Positions 38,625 through 47,237 of a stretch of DNA of 64,000 bases are shown here, piece after piece; the first letter of the stretch is position 1, and each line of letters starts with the position of its first letter. Origin of the DNA: Isoptericola sp. BMS4. GTDB taxonomy: Bacteria > Actinomycetota > Actinomycetes > Actinomycetales > Cellulomonadaceae. A model generated the notes under the pieces. That model did not search any database, was not told where the DNA came from, and worked only from the letters and a program-made list of their open reading frames with translations. A program made the position numbers and the translations under genes. Where the stretch lies: contig NZ_SIRP01000001.1 of the NCBI RefSeq assembly GCF_011634835.1, positions 2,335,679-2,399,678 of the forward strand, written 5' to 3'.

Positions 38625-39206
38625 TCAGCCGCGCGGCGTCGCGCCGGGGACCGACGTGGGCTCGTGCAGGGACTGGGCGATGTGCCCGCCGAGGTAGGCG
38701 CCCGCTCCCGCCACGGCGAGGGCCCCGAGAGTCAGGGCCGTGCCGGCGCCGTGCCGTCCGCGGCGTCGCGCGAGCCACGACCCGGTCGCGAGCAGATTGC
38801 CGAAGCCGTTCACGGCGGCGTGCACGGCGGCCACCCGCCGGGCGGCAGGGCCGAGGGCGTTGAAGTCCGTCAGGCCTGTCAGGGCCGTCGGGACGGACGC
38901 GAGGACTCCCAGCCCGAGGAGCCGGCGGGCGGCTGGCCTGTGGTCCGTCGGACGGGTGACGTCCAGCAGCGCCGTGGCGGCCCACAGCCCGACGGGCAGG
39001 TCCGTGAGCACCCCGTGCGCCGGGTGGCCGAGCGACCGCCCTCGCAGCTCGTCGTGGAGGCGCCCGGGCCGGGGCACGACGGCCGCAGCGACATGGTCGA
39101 GAGAGTCCGCGAGGGCGTCGAGCCCCGTGGCCCGCTCCAGGCGCCGGGCCTGGTCGTCGAGTGGGCTCGTCCCGGTGGCGGTCCTGTCGTCGGTGGTACG
39201 GCTCAT
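38625..39206 (-). CDS. DUF2231-type membrane protein
   Basis: The 193-residue protein has a polar N-terminus with LGHPAHGVLTDLPVGLWAA near 58, the mark of DUF2231, and about four membrane helices. Members sit in the membrane beside redox proteins in many bacteria; no function is settled. ATG 39206 follows GGAGGAG. Confidence 0.8.
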   Translation of the reverse strand: MSRTTDDRTATGTSPLDDQARRLERATGLDALADSLDHVAAAVVPRPGRLHDELRGRSLGHPAHGVLTDLPVGLWAATALLDVTRPTDHRPAARRLLGLGVLASVPTALTGLTDFNALGPAARRVAAVHAAVNGFGNLLATGSWLARRRGRHGAGTALTLGALAVAGAGAYLGGHIAQSLHEPTSVPGATPRG

Positions 39207-39346
39207 CGCTCCTCCTGCGGCGGTCGTCCGCCGAACCTATGACAGAGCGGTGGCGCTCGCCCGGGCGGCGCCCCCCGTGCCGGCTCGTGCGGTCGCTGGG
39301 CGGCCGTCCCGGCCGCGCGGCAGGGGGCTGCCGATAGAATCGATTC

Positions 39347-41122
39347 GTGCGAAGGAAAGCCCTTACCGGCGTCCCCGACCATCCTCTCCTCGACGGCCAG
39401 CGGCCCGTCCGCTCCCTGCTGCGGCTGCTGGGCACCCAGCCGCGGCGCATGACCGTCGCCCTGTGCGCGTTCGCGGTCAAGGAGACGCCCCTGTGGTTCC
39501 TGCCGGTGATCACCGGCGCCGTGATCGACGTCGTCGCCGACGGAGGCCCGGTCACGTCCGTGCTCGTCTGGTTCGCCGTCGCCGTCGTGCTCCTCGCACA
39601 GCACTACCCGAACCACCTGCTGTACACCCGGAACTTCATGTCGGTCGTCCGCGGCACCGGGGCCACGGTGCGCAACGCCCTCGTCGAGCACCTGCAGTCC
39701 CTGTCGATCGGGTACCACTCGAGGGCCAGCGCCGCGGTCGTGCAGAGCAAGGTGGTGCGTGACGTCGAGAACGTCGAGCTCATGCTGCAGCAGGTGACCC
39801 ACCCGCTGCTGTCGGCGCTGATGGTCGTCGTGGGCGCGGTGACGATGACCGTGATCAAGGTGCCGCAGTTCCTGCCCGTCTACGCCCTGGCCGTGCCCGT
39901 GGCCCTGCTGATCCGCCGCGGCATGGCGCGGCGCTCGCGGGCGCGCAACGAGGCCTTCCGCCGCGAGATCGAGGGGTTCTCCGCCCAGGTGGGCGACATG
40001 GCCACCCTCATCCCGGTGACGCGGGCGCACGGCCTGGAGCGCACCGCCGCCACCCGCGTGGCCAGCGGTGCCGACGACGTGCGTCGCGCGGCCCTGAGCC
40101 TCGACATGCTCAACGGTCGCGTCGCGTCGGTGTCGTGGGTCGCGATGCAGCTGCTCGGGGTCTGCTGCCTGGTGCTCGCCGCCGTCGTGTCGCTCACGGG
40201 CCTGGTGCCGATCACGCCCGGCGAGGTCGTCCTGCTGTCGACGTACTTCGGCCTGCTCACGCAGGGGCTCACCCAGGTGCTGAACCTCGTGCCGGTCACG
40301 GCCCGCGGCGTCGAGTCGGTGCGCTCGGTCGCCGAGGTGCTGGCCGAGCCCGACCTGGAACGCAACGCCGGTCGACGCACCGTCGGCGAGGTCCGCGGCG
40401 ACCTGCGGCTCGAGCACGTCTCGCACCGCTACCCGGACGCCGAGGACGACGCGCTGCACGACGTCGACCTCGAGGTCCGCGCGGGCCAGACCGTGGCGTT
40501 CGTCGGCTCGTCGGGGTCCGGGAAGTCCACGCTGCTCAACCTCGTGCTCGGGTTCGTGCGCCCCACCTCGGGGCGGATCCTGCTCGACGGCGCCGACATG
40601 GCAGACCTCGACCTGCGGACCGTGCGCCGGTCGGTGTCGGTCGTGCCGCAGGAGTCGGTGCTCTTCGAGGGCACGATCCGCGAGAACGTCGCCTACGGCC
40701 TCGACGACCCGTCCGACGAGCGCGTGCTCGCCGCGCTGCGGGACGCCAACGCGCTGGACTTCGTGCGGGAGCAGCCGGACGGCTGGGACACCGTCGTCGG
40801 GCAGCGGGGCAGCCGCCTGTCCGGCGGGCAGCGCCAGCGGCTGGCGATCGCCCGCGCGCTGGTGCGCGACCCGCGGCTGCTGTTCCTCGACGAGGCGACC
40901 AGCGCCCTCGACCCCGAGTCGGAGGCGGCGGTGCGCGACGCGCTGGACCGGCTCATGGCCGACCGCACCACCCTCGTCGTCGCGCACCGGCTGTCGACGG
41001 TGCGCCGCGCCGACCGCATCGTGGTCCTCGAGCGCGGGCGCGTGGTCGAGGTGGGCACCCACGACGAGCTGCTCGTCGCCGGCCGCCGCTACGCGGCGTT
41101 GCACGCCGCCCAGGCCGGCTGA
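39347..41122 (+). CDS. ABC transporter, fused permease and ATPase (exporter type)
   Basis: The 591-residue half-transporter has six membrane helices (about 25-330) and an ATPase with Walker A GSSGSGKST near 387, Q-loop, signature [12 protein letters not shown] near 487, Walker B LLFLDEATSALD near 510 and the switch His in VVAHRLSTVRR. All catalytic residues are intact, so a homodimer is likely. TAGAAT (39335-39340) lies 6 nt before GTG 39347. Substrate unknown. Confidence 0.92.
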   Translation: MRRKALTGVPDHPLLDGQRPVRSLLRLLGTQPRRMTVALCAFAVKETPLWFLPVITGAVIDVVADGGPVTSVLVWFAVAVVLLAQHYPNHLLYTRNFMSVVRGTGATVRNALVEHLQSLSIGYHSRASAAVVQSKVVRDVENVELMLQQVTHPLLSALMVVVGAVTMTVIKVPQFLPVYALAVPVALLIRRGMARRSRARNEAFRREIEGFSAQVGDMATLIPVTRAHGLERTAATRVASGADDVRRAALSLDMLNGRVASVSWVAMQLLGVCCLVLAAVVSLTGLVPITPGEVVLLSTYFGLLTQGLTQVLNLVPVTARGVESVRSVAEVLAEPDLERNAGRRTVGEVRGDLRLEHVSHRYPDAEDDALHDVDLEVRAGQTVAFVGSSGSGKSTLLNLVLGFVRPTSGRILLDGADMADLDLRTVRRSVSVVPQESVLFEGTIRENVAYGLDDPSDERVLAALRDANALDFVREQPDGWDTVVGQRGSRLSGGQRQRLAIARALVRDPRLLFLDEATSALDPESEAAVRDALDRLMADRTTLVVAHRLSTVRRADRIVVLERGRVVEVGTHDELLVAGRRYAALHAAQAG

Positions 41123-41154
41123 CCGGGTCGACCGACCGCGGGGTCCCGGTCGTC

Positions 41155-41340
41155 TCAGCCGACGCCCGGGTCGCCCGGCTCGCCGAGGTTCGGGTCGCCC
41201 TGCAGGATCGCCATGTAGGGGGCGACGGCCGGGAAGACCCACTCGAACAGCACGACGACGACGCCGGCGAGCAGCACGAGGGCCTGCAGGGTGCGCCAGA
41301 ACAGGTTGCCCGGCAGGTGGCGGAAGATCCAGCCGTACAT
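41155..41340 (-). CDS. Small single-pass membrane protein of the sortase locus
   Basis: This 61-residue protein, MYGWIFRHLPGNLFWRTLQ at its start, has one membrane helix (about 18-45) and a short outside tail of Pro/Gly/Asp. Its ATG overlaps the sortase stop as ATGA. A protein of this kind follows class E sortase genes in many actinobacteria, so a structural or helper role is inferred. Confidence 0.85.
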   Translation of the reverse strand: MYGWIFRHLPGNLFWRTLQALVLLAGVVVVLFEWVFPAVAPYMAILQGDPNLGEPGDPGVG

Positions 41341-42110
41341 CACGCGCCTCCGTTCTCGAGCACCTGCTCGGGGGTGCCGTCCTCGCGGGCCATCCACCCG
41401 ACGAACGACGCGTACGTGATCCACCGGTGGTCGTTGCCGTACTCGCCCAGCGTGAGGGAGTGACAGGTCGTGAGCGTCAGGAGCCGGTCGGTGGGCTCCT
41501 GGTCCGGGTGGTGGGGGACCGGCGCCACGACCTCGACCTGGTCGGGCGTGACGATCTCCTCGCTCATGACCTCGTAGACGTACCAGGTGTCGGCGGTCTC
41601 GACGATGATCTGGTCGCCCTTCTCGAGCTCGTCGACGTGCCGGAAGGAGTTGCCGTGCGTGCGGCGGTGCCCGGCCAGGGCGAAGTTGCCGACCTCGCCC
41701 ACCTGCTGGGACTTCTCGTAGTGCCCCGCGAGGGCCTGGTCCAGCACGTCCTGCCCGGTGCCCTCCACGACGGGCATCGCGTTGTTCGTCAGGCCGTACC
41801 ACTCGGGCACGATGAGGGTGCCGATCGTCTCGCCGTACCCGACCTGGTCGGGGACCGGCGGCGGCTCGTCGGTGACGAGCCCCTCGGGTGCGGGCTCCGT
41901 CTTCGCCGGTGTGAGGTCGTGGCGGAACTCGTCCATGATCTCGGTGGCCTGGGCGGAGGCCTCCACCGAGGTCCACCACAGCTGCCAGACGACGAACAGG
42001 CCGAGGAACACCCCGACCGTGATCAGGAGCTCCCCGAGGCCGCCGACGATCACACCACCGGCGCTTCGGCGACGACGGCCATGGGCACCGGCGGGGGCGA
42101 CGTGTCTCAC
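41340..42110 (-). CDS. Class E sortase
   Basis: Sortases cleave a cell-wall sorting signal and attach proteins to peptidoglycan. The 256-residue protein has a cytoplasmic basic start, one N-terminal helix (about 24-46), and the catalytic core with His in FALAGHRRTHG, Cys in TLTTCHSL and Arg in NDHRWITYA. Class E enzymes usually prefer LAXTG-type motifs. TAATAT lies 6 nt before GTG 42110, so the mRNA is probably leaderless. No LPXTG-type substrate is encoded here. Confidence 0.92.
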   Translation of the reverse strand: MRHVAPAGAHGRRRRSAGGVIVGGLGELLITVGVFLGLFVVWQLWWTSVEASAQATEIMDEFRHDLTPAKTEPAPEGLVTDEPPPVPDQVGYGETIGTLIVPEWYGLTNNAMPVVEGTGQDVLDQALAGHYEKSQQVGEVGNFALAGHRRTHGNSFRHVDELEKGDQIIVETADTWYVYEVMSEEIVTPDQVEVVAPVPHHPDQEPTDRLLTLTTCHSLTLGEYGNDHRWITYASFVGWMAREDGTPEQVLENGGA

Positions 42111-42388
42111 ACCCGCATATTACGTGGTCACGGGCCTGCCGGGACAGGTGTCCGCCGACCGGCGCGCCGGTCCGCCGGCCTGCGCCGGCGAGGGCCGCGT
42201 GCGGCCCGGCGGACGGTGCGCGCGCCCCGCCCCGGACGACGCTCCGTGGCGCCGAGACGCTACAGTGACGCCGGCCCCGCCCGGGACGGCACCGGGTGGC
42301 GCCCGTGCGACGGCGTGCGGGCACGTCGGGGCCAGGCAGGCCCGGCGGCGGGTCCGACGGCAGGTCCACGACAGACGGTGAGGGTGCG

Positions 42389-44611
42389 GTGCGCGCAGGC
42401 AGGACGACGACGCGAGGGCGGGCCCGGCATCGCGGATCGGCCGTGTCGCGGCGTGCGGGGCTCGTCGCGGCCCTGGCTGCCGCGCTGGCGGTGGGGCCCG
42501 CCGTGCTGCCGGGCACCGATCTGTCCGGCACCGATCTGCCCGGTGCCGCTGCCGACGAGGGGCTGGCCGAGTCCTCCCGCAGCAGGTACGTGCTGGAGGC
42601 CGACGCGTCCGAGGTCCGCGCGACCGTGACCACGACCATCCGGAACACGACGCCCTCCAGCGGCGGCTACGTCTACTACTACGACCGCTACGGCATCCCG
42701 GTGCCCGCGGGCGCCGAGGACGTCCGCGCCGCGAGCGGCGGGGCCTCGCTCCCGGTCGCGGTGACCGCCACCGAGGACCCCAGCACCGCGCTGGCGACGG
42801 CGTCGTTCTCCGCCCTGAACTACGGCCGCTCGCGCACGATCGAGTGGAGCTTCACGATCCCCGGCGAGCCGGTGCGGTCCGACGACCGCACCCGAGTCGG
42901 ACCGGGGTACGCCACGTTCGCCGTGCAGGCGACCGGCGACCCCGGGCAGACCTCCGTCGACGTCGTCGTGCCGAGCGCGATGACGTTCGACACGACCGGC
43001 GACACGTTCACCCCGAGCAAGGACGGGCGCACCACCACCTACCGGGCGACGGAAGCCACCGACGAGCACGGCATCTGGGCCGTCGTCTCCGCCCGCGACC
43101 CGGAGCAGGTCGAGACGCGGGAGGTGACCGTCGGTGACGCCACCGTGACGCTGCGGGCCTTCCCCGGGGACCGCAGATGGCTGCGGTTCGTCGCCGCACA
43201 GGTGGAGCGCGGCCTGCCCGCACTGGAGGACGTCGTCGGGCAGCCGTGGCCGGGCGGCCTGCGCACGATCCGCGAGGACGTCTCGCCACAGGCACTCGGG
43301 TACGCCTGGTTCGACGCGCAGGCCGACGAGATCGTCGTGCCCGAGGACCTGGACGCGGCGCTGCTCTACCACGAGCTCTCGCACGCCTGGCTGCACCCGG
43401 ACCGGCTCGGCGGCCGCTGGCTGTACGAGGGCCTCGCCGAGACCGTCGCCTACCGCGTCCTGGACCGCACCGGCGCCCGGGGCAGCGATCCCCGCGAGAC
43501 GCCCGACCGGGACGACGACGCCGCCCTGCCCCTCACGTCGTGGCGCGAGGGCGAACCCTCCGCCGAGACGGAGGACTACGCCTACGCGGCCTCGTACACC
43601 GCCGTGCGGCGCCTGCTGGGCGACCTCGACGACGAGACGTTCGCGCAGGTCGTCGCCGCCGCGCTGGCAGGGGAGAGCGCCTACGAGCCCGCCGGGTCGC
43701 TCGAGCACAACCAGGCACGCACCGACTGGCGCCGGTTCCTCGACCTCGCGGAGGTGCGTGGCGGCGTCGAGCACGGCGCGAAGACGTACCGCACCTGGGT
43801 CGTCGACGGCGACCAGCGCCGGCTCCTCGCCGACCGTGCCGACGCCCGCGACCGGTACACCGAGCTCGACGACACGGACGGCGCCTGGCTGCCGCCGCTG
43901 GGCGTGCGCGAGTCCATGACCGGGTGGGAGTTCGCCGACGCCGTCGACGCCGTGAAGTCCCTCGCGACCACGGCCGAGGAGGCGGGCACCGTGCAGCAGG
44001 CCGCGCGGTCCGCCGGCCTGACCGTGCCCGACGCCGTCCGCACCGCGTACGAGGACGCGAGCTCGGCCGCCGAGTACCGCGAGCTCGCCTCGACCCTGCC
44101 GCGGGCGACCGACGCCCTCACCGCCGTCGGGAACGCCGTCGCGCAGGCCGACCGGGAGCGGGACCCCGTCTCCCGCCTCGGCGCGGTCGTGCTGCGCCTG
44201 GACGCCGGGGCACGGGCGTCGCGGCAGGAGCTCGCCGCCGGGGACCTCGCGGCGGCGACGACCCGCGCCGAGGGCGTCACGGACCGCGCGGGCTGGGCGA
44301 CCGGCGCCGGCGCGGGCGTCCTCCTGGCCGCCGCGGCCGTCCTCGCGGCGCTCGGGGTCCTCGCCCGCCGCGGCGCGCGCCGTCGCGGCGCCCGGGTGAC
44401 GGCCGCGCAGGCGCCCGACCCGGGTCCCGGTCTCGCAGCACCGGCCGGGGACGACGCTGACGCGACGACGCCGGCCACGGACCGTGCCACGGACCGTGCC
44501 ACGGACCAGGGGACCGGACAGGGGACGGGCCGGCGGACCGTCCAGGACGCCGGACGGTCCGCGGACGAGGAGACGGACCGGGACACGGACCCGGACGGCG
44601 TGCCACGCTGA
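42389..44611 (+). CDS. Membrane-anchored extracellular HExxH peptidase-like protein
   Basis: From GTG 42389 the 740-residue protein has a signal peptide (RRAGLVAALAAALAVGPAV), a long outer part, a gluzincin zinc site LLYHELSHAW with a downstream Glu in WLYEGLAET, and near the C-terminus one membrane helix (GAGAGVLLAAAAVLAALGVLA) followed by a charged tail repetitive in ATDR. The start is uncertain: GTG 42296 is in frame too, and TACAGT (42260-42265) could be the -10. It is divergent from the sortase. It lacks an obvious LPXTG motif, so it is membrane- rather than wall-anchored. Confidence 0.8.
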   Translation: MRAGRTTTRGRARHRGSAVSRRAGLVAALAAALAVGPAVLPGTDLSGTDLPGAAADEGLAESSRSRYVLEADASEVRATVTTTIRNTTPSSGGYVYYYDRYGIPVPAGAEDVRAASGGASLPVAVTATEDPSTALATASFSALNYGRSRTIEWSFTIPGEPVRSDDRTRVGPGYATFAVQATGDPGQTSVDVVVPSAMTFDTTGDTFTPSKDGRTTTYRATEATDEHGIWAVVSARDPEQVETREVTVGDATVTLRAFPGDRRWLRFVAAQVERGLPALEDVVGQPWPGGLRTIREDVSPQALGYAWFDAQADEIVVPEDLDAALLYHELSHAWLHPDRLGGRWLYEGLAETVAYRVLDRTGARGSDPRETPDRDDDAALPLTSWREGEPSAETEDYAYAASYTAVRRLLGDLDDETFAQVVAAALAGESAYEPAGSLEHNQARTDWRRFLDLAEVRGGVEHGAKTYRTWVVDGDQRRLLADRADARDRYTELDDTDGAWLPPLGVRESMTGWEFADAVDAVKSLATTAEEAGTVQQAARSAGLTVPDAVRTAYEDASSAAEYRELASTLPRATDALTAVGNAVAQADRERDPVSRLGAVVLRLDAGARASRQELAAGDLAAATTRAEGVTDRAGWATGAGAGVLLAAAAVLAALGVLARRGARRRGARVTAAQAPDPGPGLAAPAGDDADATTPATDRATDRATDQGTGQGTGRRTVQDAGRSADEETDRDTDPDGVPR

Positions 44612-44615
44612 GACC

Positions 44616-45284
44616 GTGACGGGAGACGCGGCGAGCACCACAGGCGGCGGCCGGCGTGCGACGCGCCTGCGCCGGCGCTGGGACCGGGAGGCGGCCGACT
44701 ACGACCGCCTGTTCACCAGGATCGAGGGGCGCATGTTCCCCGACCTGCGGCGGCGCCTGTGCGGCCTGGCACGCGGCGAGACCCTCGACGTCGCGGCCGG
44801 CACCGGGCTCAACCTGCCGCACTACCCCCGGTCCGTCACCGCCGGGCACCTCACGGCGGTGGAGTGGAGCCCCGGCATGCTCGACGTCGCGCGCCGCCGG
44901 GCGGACGCCCTCGGCCTCGACGTCGACCTGCGGGTCGGCGACGCGCAGCGGCTCGACCTGCCCGACCGGTCGTTCGACACCGTGGTGTGCACGTTCTCGC
45001 TGTGCGCCGTGGCGGACCACGAGACGGCGCTCGCGGAGATGGTGCGCGTGCTGCGCCCCGGCGGCCGCCTGCTGCTCGCCGACCACGTCGCCTCGACCGT
45101 GTGGCCGCTGCGCGCGCTGCAGGCCGCCGCCGACCTGGTGAGCGTCCCGTGGGCGGGTGAGCACTTCGGCCGGCGCCCGATGCGCTGGGTCGCCGCCGGT
45201 GACCTCGTCGTGGAGCACCACGAGCGCACCCGCGCGGGCGTCATCGAGTGGGTCGCGGCGAGGGTCCCCGCGGCGGCGGGCTGA
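44616..45284 (+). CDS. Class I SAM-dependent methyltransferase (UbiE-like)
   Basis: The 222-residue protein has the SAM motif TLDVAAGTGLNLPHYP near 57, EWSPGMLDVARRRA, VGDAQRLDLPDRSFDTVV near 107 and VLRPGGRLLLADHVAS. It resembles small-molecule methyltransferases; substrate unknown. GTG 44616 follows the peptidase stop by four bases. Its last 44 bases overlap the convergent MerR gene. Confidence 0.85.
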   Translation: MTGDAASTTGGGRRATRLRRRWDREAADYDRLFTRIEGRMFPDLRRRLCGLARGETLDVAAGTGLNLPHYPRSVTAGHLTAVEWSPGMLDVARRRADALGLDVDLRVGDAQRLDLPDRSFDTVVCTFSLCAVADHETALAEMVRVLRPGGRLLLADHVASTVWPLRALQAAADLVSVPWAGEHFGRRPMRWVAAGDLVVEHHERTRAGVIEWVAARVPAAAG

Positions 45285-46107
45285 CCGCGGGCGGCCCGCT
45301 CGCCGGCCACGTCGCTCGCTCCGGGTCGACGCCGTGGGCGCGGGCGTTGGACTCGACCGCGTCCCGCAGCCAGCGTGCGAGCCCGGGAGCGAGCGCGTCG
45401 TAGTGCGCGGCGAAAGCTGCGTCGTCCACGAACATCCGGCCCAGGCACACGTGCATGGCGTGCGTGCAGGCGAACGACGCCTGCAGCATCGCCCGGTGCC
45501 GCTCCGCCAGGGCGCGCGCCTCGTCGCCCGCCGGGTCGAGCCCGGCGCGGCACGCCGCCGCCAGGTCCGCCTGCACGGCGTCCGCCTCGCGGGCGAGCCG
45601 GTCCCAGTCCTCGCGCGTGCGCCCCGCCGCGCGCTCCGCGTGCTCGGCCCACTGCTCCGAGTCGCCCCACCGGCGGCGCGCCCCGGCCACGTGCTCCGGT
45701 GTCCACCCCGCGCCGAAGAGCGTGGCCTGCTCCGCCTCCGACAGCGGCAGCCCGCCGTCCCTGGCCTCGGCCAGCCGGTCGAGGGCGTCCGCCACCGTCC
45801 GCAGCCGGTCGGCCCGCTCGCGCACGCGGTCGCGCAGGCCGAGCAGGGTCCGGGTCGCCTCCTCGGCCGGGGCGTCCAGCAGGGCGGGGATCTGCTCCAG
45901 CGGCACGTCGACGTCGCGGTACACCTGCACGCGGCGGAGGCGGGCGACGTCGCCCGGCGTGTACAGGCGGTAGCCGGCCGCCGAACGCCGGGAGGGCCGC
46001 ACCAGCCCGACGGCGTCCCAGTGGTGCAGCGTGCGCACCGTGACGCCGACGGCGTCCGCGGCGGTGCCGACGGTCCAGCCGTCGTCGTCGGGACATGCCT
46101 CGGTCAC
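45241..46107 (-). CDS. MerR-family regulator with TipAS-like effector domain
   Basis: The 288-residue protein has the MerR winged helix (WTVGTAADAVGVTVRTLHHWDAVGLV near 11), a coiled-coil linker, and a C-terminal TipAS-like antibiotic-recognition domain (FACTHAMHVCLGRMFVDDAAF). The tail (WPASGPPAVSPPPRG) is low complexity and overlaps the convergent methyltransferase by 44 bases. GTG 46107 is chosen since upstream sequence overlaps the VOC gene. The promoter of the VOC gene has a MerR-type operator, so this is its likely regulator. Confidence 0.88.
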   Translation of the reverse strand: MTEACPDDDGWTVGTAADAVGVTVRTLHHWDAVGLVRPSRRSAAGYRLYTPGDVARLRRVQVYRDVDVPLEQIPALLDAPAEEATRTLLGLRDRVRERADRLRTVADALDRLAEARDGGLPLSEAEQATLFGAGWTPEHVAGARRRWGDSEQWAEHAERAAGRTREDWDRLAREADAVQADLAAACRAGLDPAGDEARALAERHRAMLQASFACTHAMHVCLGRMFVDDAAFAAHYDALAPGLARWLRDAVESNARAHGVDPERATWPASGPPAVSPPPRGPSPRPTR

Positions 46108-46157
46108 GCCGCCAGTGTGGCACCGCGCCGCCGGCGGTGCCGTGGGCGGGCGCGAGG

Positions 46158-46670
46158 TCACGGCCGGTCGATGCCGATCTCGCGCAGGGCGGCCGCCTCG
46201 GCGCTGTCGGGGTCCCACGGGCGCGCTGCCGTCATCACCACCCGGGTGCCCTCGGGCGTGACGACCTCCAGGTCCACCGTGTTCCACGGGGTCGTCCGCG
46301 GGCCGGTCGTCGAGCCCGCCAGCACCTGCTCGCAGGCCGCCGCGATCTCGTCGACCTGGTCGAGGACGCAGGAGAAGGAGACCGTCTGCGCCGGCGCCTG
46401 CGCGGCGGGCTCGCCGGCGACGAGCAGGACGTCCTGGAACGCCCAGCGGCGCAGGTGCACCATCGGGCTGGGCGAGACGCCCGGCACCGCGAAGAGCTCG
46501 AAGAAGCCGAGGCCGCGCACCCAGAAGTCGCTCGACGCGGCGACGTCGGCGCTGGGCACGGTGACGAACATGGGCATCCCGTAGATGCCGCGGAAGAGCT
46601 CGGGAGCGGGCGCACCCGGGACGGGCTGGGGGACGGGGCCGAGGCTGAAGGCAGGGAACGTGTCGGTCAT
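46158..46670 (-). CDS. VOC (glyoxalase/bleomycin-resistance) superfamily protein
   Basis: The 170-residue protein has the paired beta-alpha-beta modules of VOC proteins: MPMFVTVPSADVAASSDFWV, then GLGFFELFAVPG, and NTVDLEVVTPEGTRVV near the end. Members bind or modify small toxic molecules. ATG 46670 is 7 nt after the -10 of a MerR-type promoter, so the mRNA should be leaderless. It lies directly upstream of the MerR gene on the same strand. Confidence 0.87.
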   Translation of the reverse strand: MTDTFPAFSLGPVPQPVPGAPAPELFRGIYGMPMFVTVPSADVAASSDFWVRGLGFFELFAVPGVSPSPMVHLRRWAFQDVLLVAGEPAAQAPAQTVSFSCVLDQVDEIAAACEQVLAGSTTGPRTTPWNTVDLEVVTPEGTRVVMTAARPWDPDSAEAAALREIGIDRP

Positions 46671-46677
46671 GCGCCCC

Positions 46678-46708
46678 ACGGTGGGCCCTGACGCCGCGTC
46701 AGGGTCAA
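46678..46708 (-). promoter_or_regulatory. MerR-type promoter with 19-bp spacer and palindromic operator
   Basis: On the minus strand TTGACC (46708-46703) and CACCGT (46683-46678) are separated by exactly 19 bases. The spacer and -35 edge contain a 19-base palindrome CCCTGACGC-G-GCGTCAGGG (46686-46704). This is the geometry that MerR activators correct by twisting DNA. The -35 overlaps the acylphosphatase stop codon. Confidence 0.85.
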
Positions 46709-47013
46709 GCGTGCGGTGGGCGCCACCCGTGCGGGTCGGGGCTCGGGGCCTCCGCGAAGCCGGTCCCGCCACGCACCGGCAGGGACGTCACGTCCGCGGC
46801 GTCCACCACCGCGCCGGGCGGGCCGGCCCGCAGGAACGCCAGCATCTCGTCGACGTCCTCCGGGGCGCCCTCCACCTGCGCCTCGAGGGTCCCGTCCGGC
46901 AGGTTGCGCACGAAGCCCGTGACACCGTGGCCCAGCGCGGCACGCACGGTCGCGTACCGGAACCCGACGCCCTGCACACGGCCGCGCACGACGACACGCC
47001 GGCGGACCCGCAT
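46705..47013 (-). CDS. acyP: Acylphosphatase
   Basis: It hydrolyses acyl phosphates. The 102-residue protein has the active-site loop VRGRVQGVGFRYATV (catalytic Arg) and GFVRNLPDGTLEAQVEG with the catalytic Asn. TAGCCT lies 6 nt before ATG 47013. The last residues overlap the promoter of the VOC gene. Confidence 0.93.
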   Translation of the reverse strand: MRVRRRVVVRGRVQGVGFRYATVRAALGHGVTGFVRNLPDGTLEAQVEGAPEDVDEMLAFLRAGPPGAVVDAADVTSLPVRGGTGFAEAPSPDPHGWRPPHA

Positions 47014-47045
47014 GCCCCCAGGCTAGCGGTGGACGCGCCGCCGGG

Positions 47046-47237
47046 CCTCCGCCTCAGTCGGGTGTGGTCCGTCGCCTGAGTCTGCGGTTCCGCTGCGGGC
47101 GAGTGCCTCGTTTCTCGGCCCTCACCCTGCGCTGCACCTCCGCCTCAGTCGGTGTGGTCCGTCGTCTGAGTCTGCGGTTCCGCTGCGGGCGAGTGCCTCG
47201 TTCCTCGGCCCTCACCCTGCGCTGCACCTCCGCCTCA
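47046..47237 (-). repeat. Two tandem 90-bp stop-anchored repeats
   Basis: Read on the minus strand from the TGA at 47237, two units of 90 and 91 bp follow, plus the first 14 bases of a third. Each starts TGAGGCGGAGG and carries GCCGAGRAACGAGG (47209-47196 and 47119-47106), 28 bases after the TGA. They differ at only a few bases. The family core is shared with the repeats after uvrC and pgk. Confidence 0.85.
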
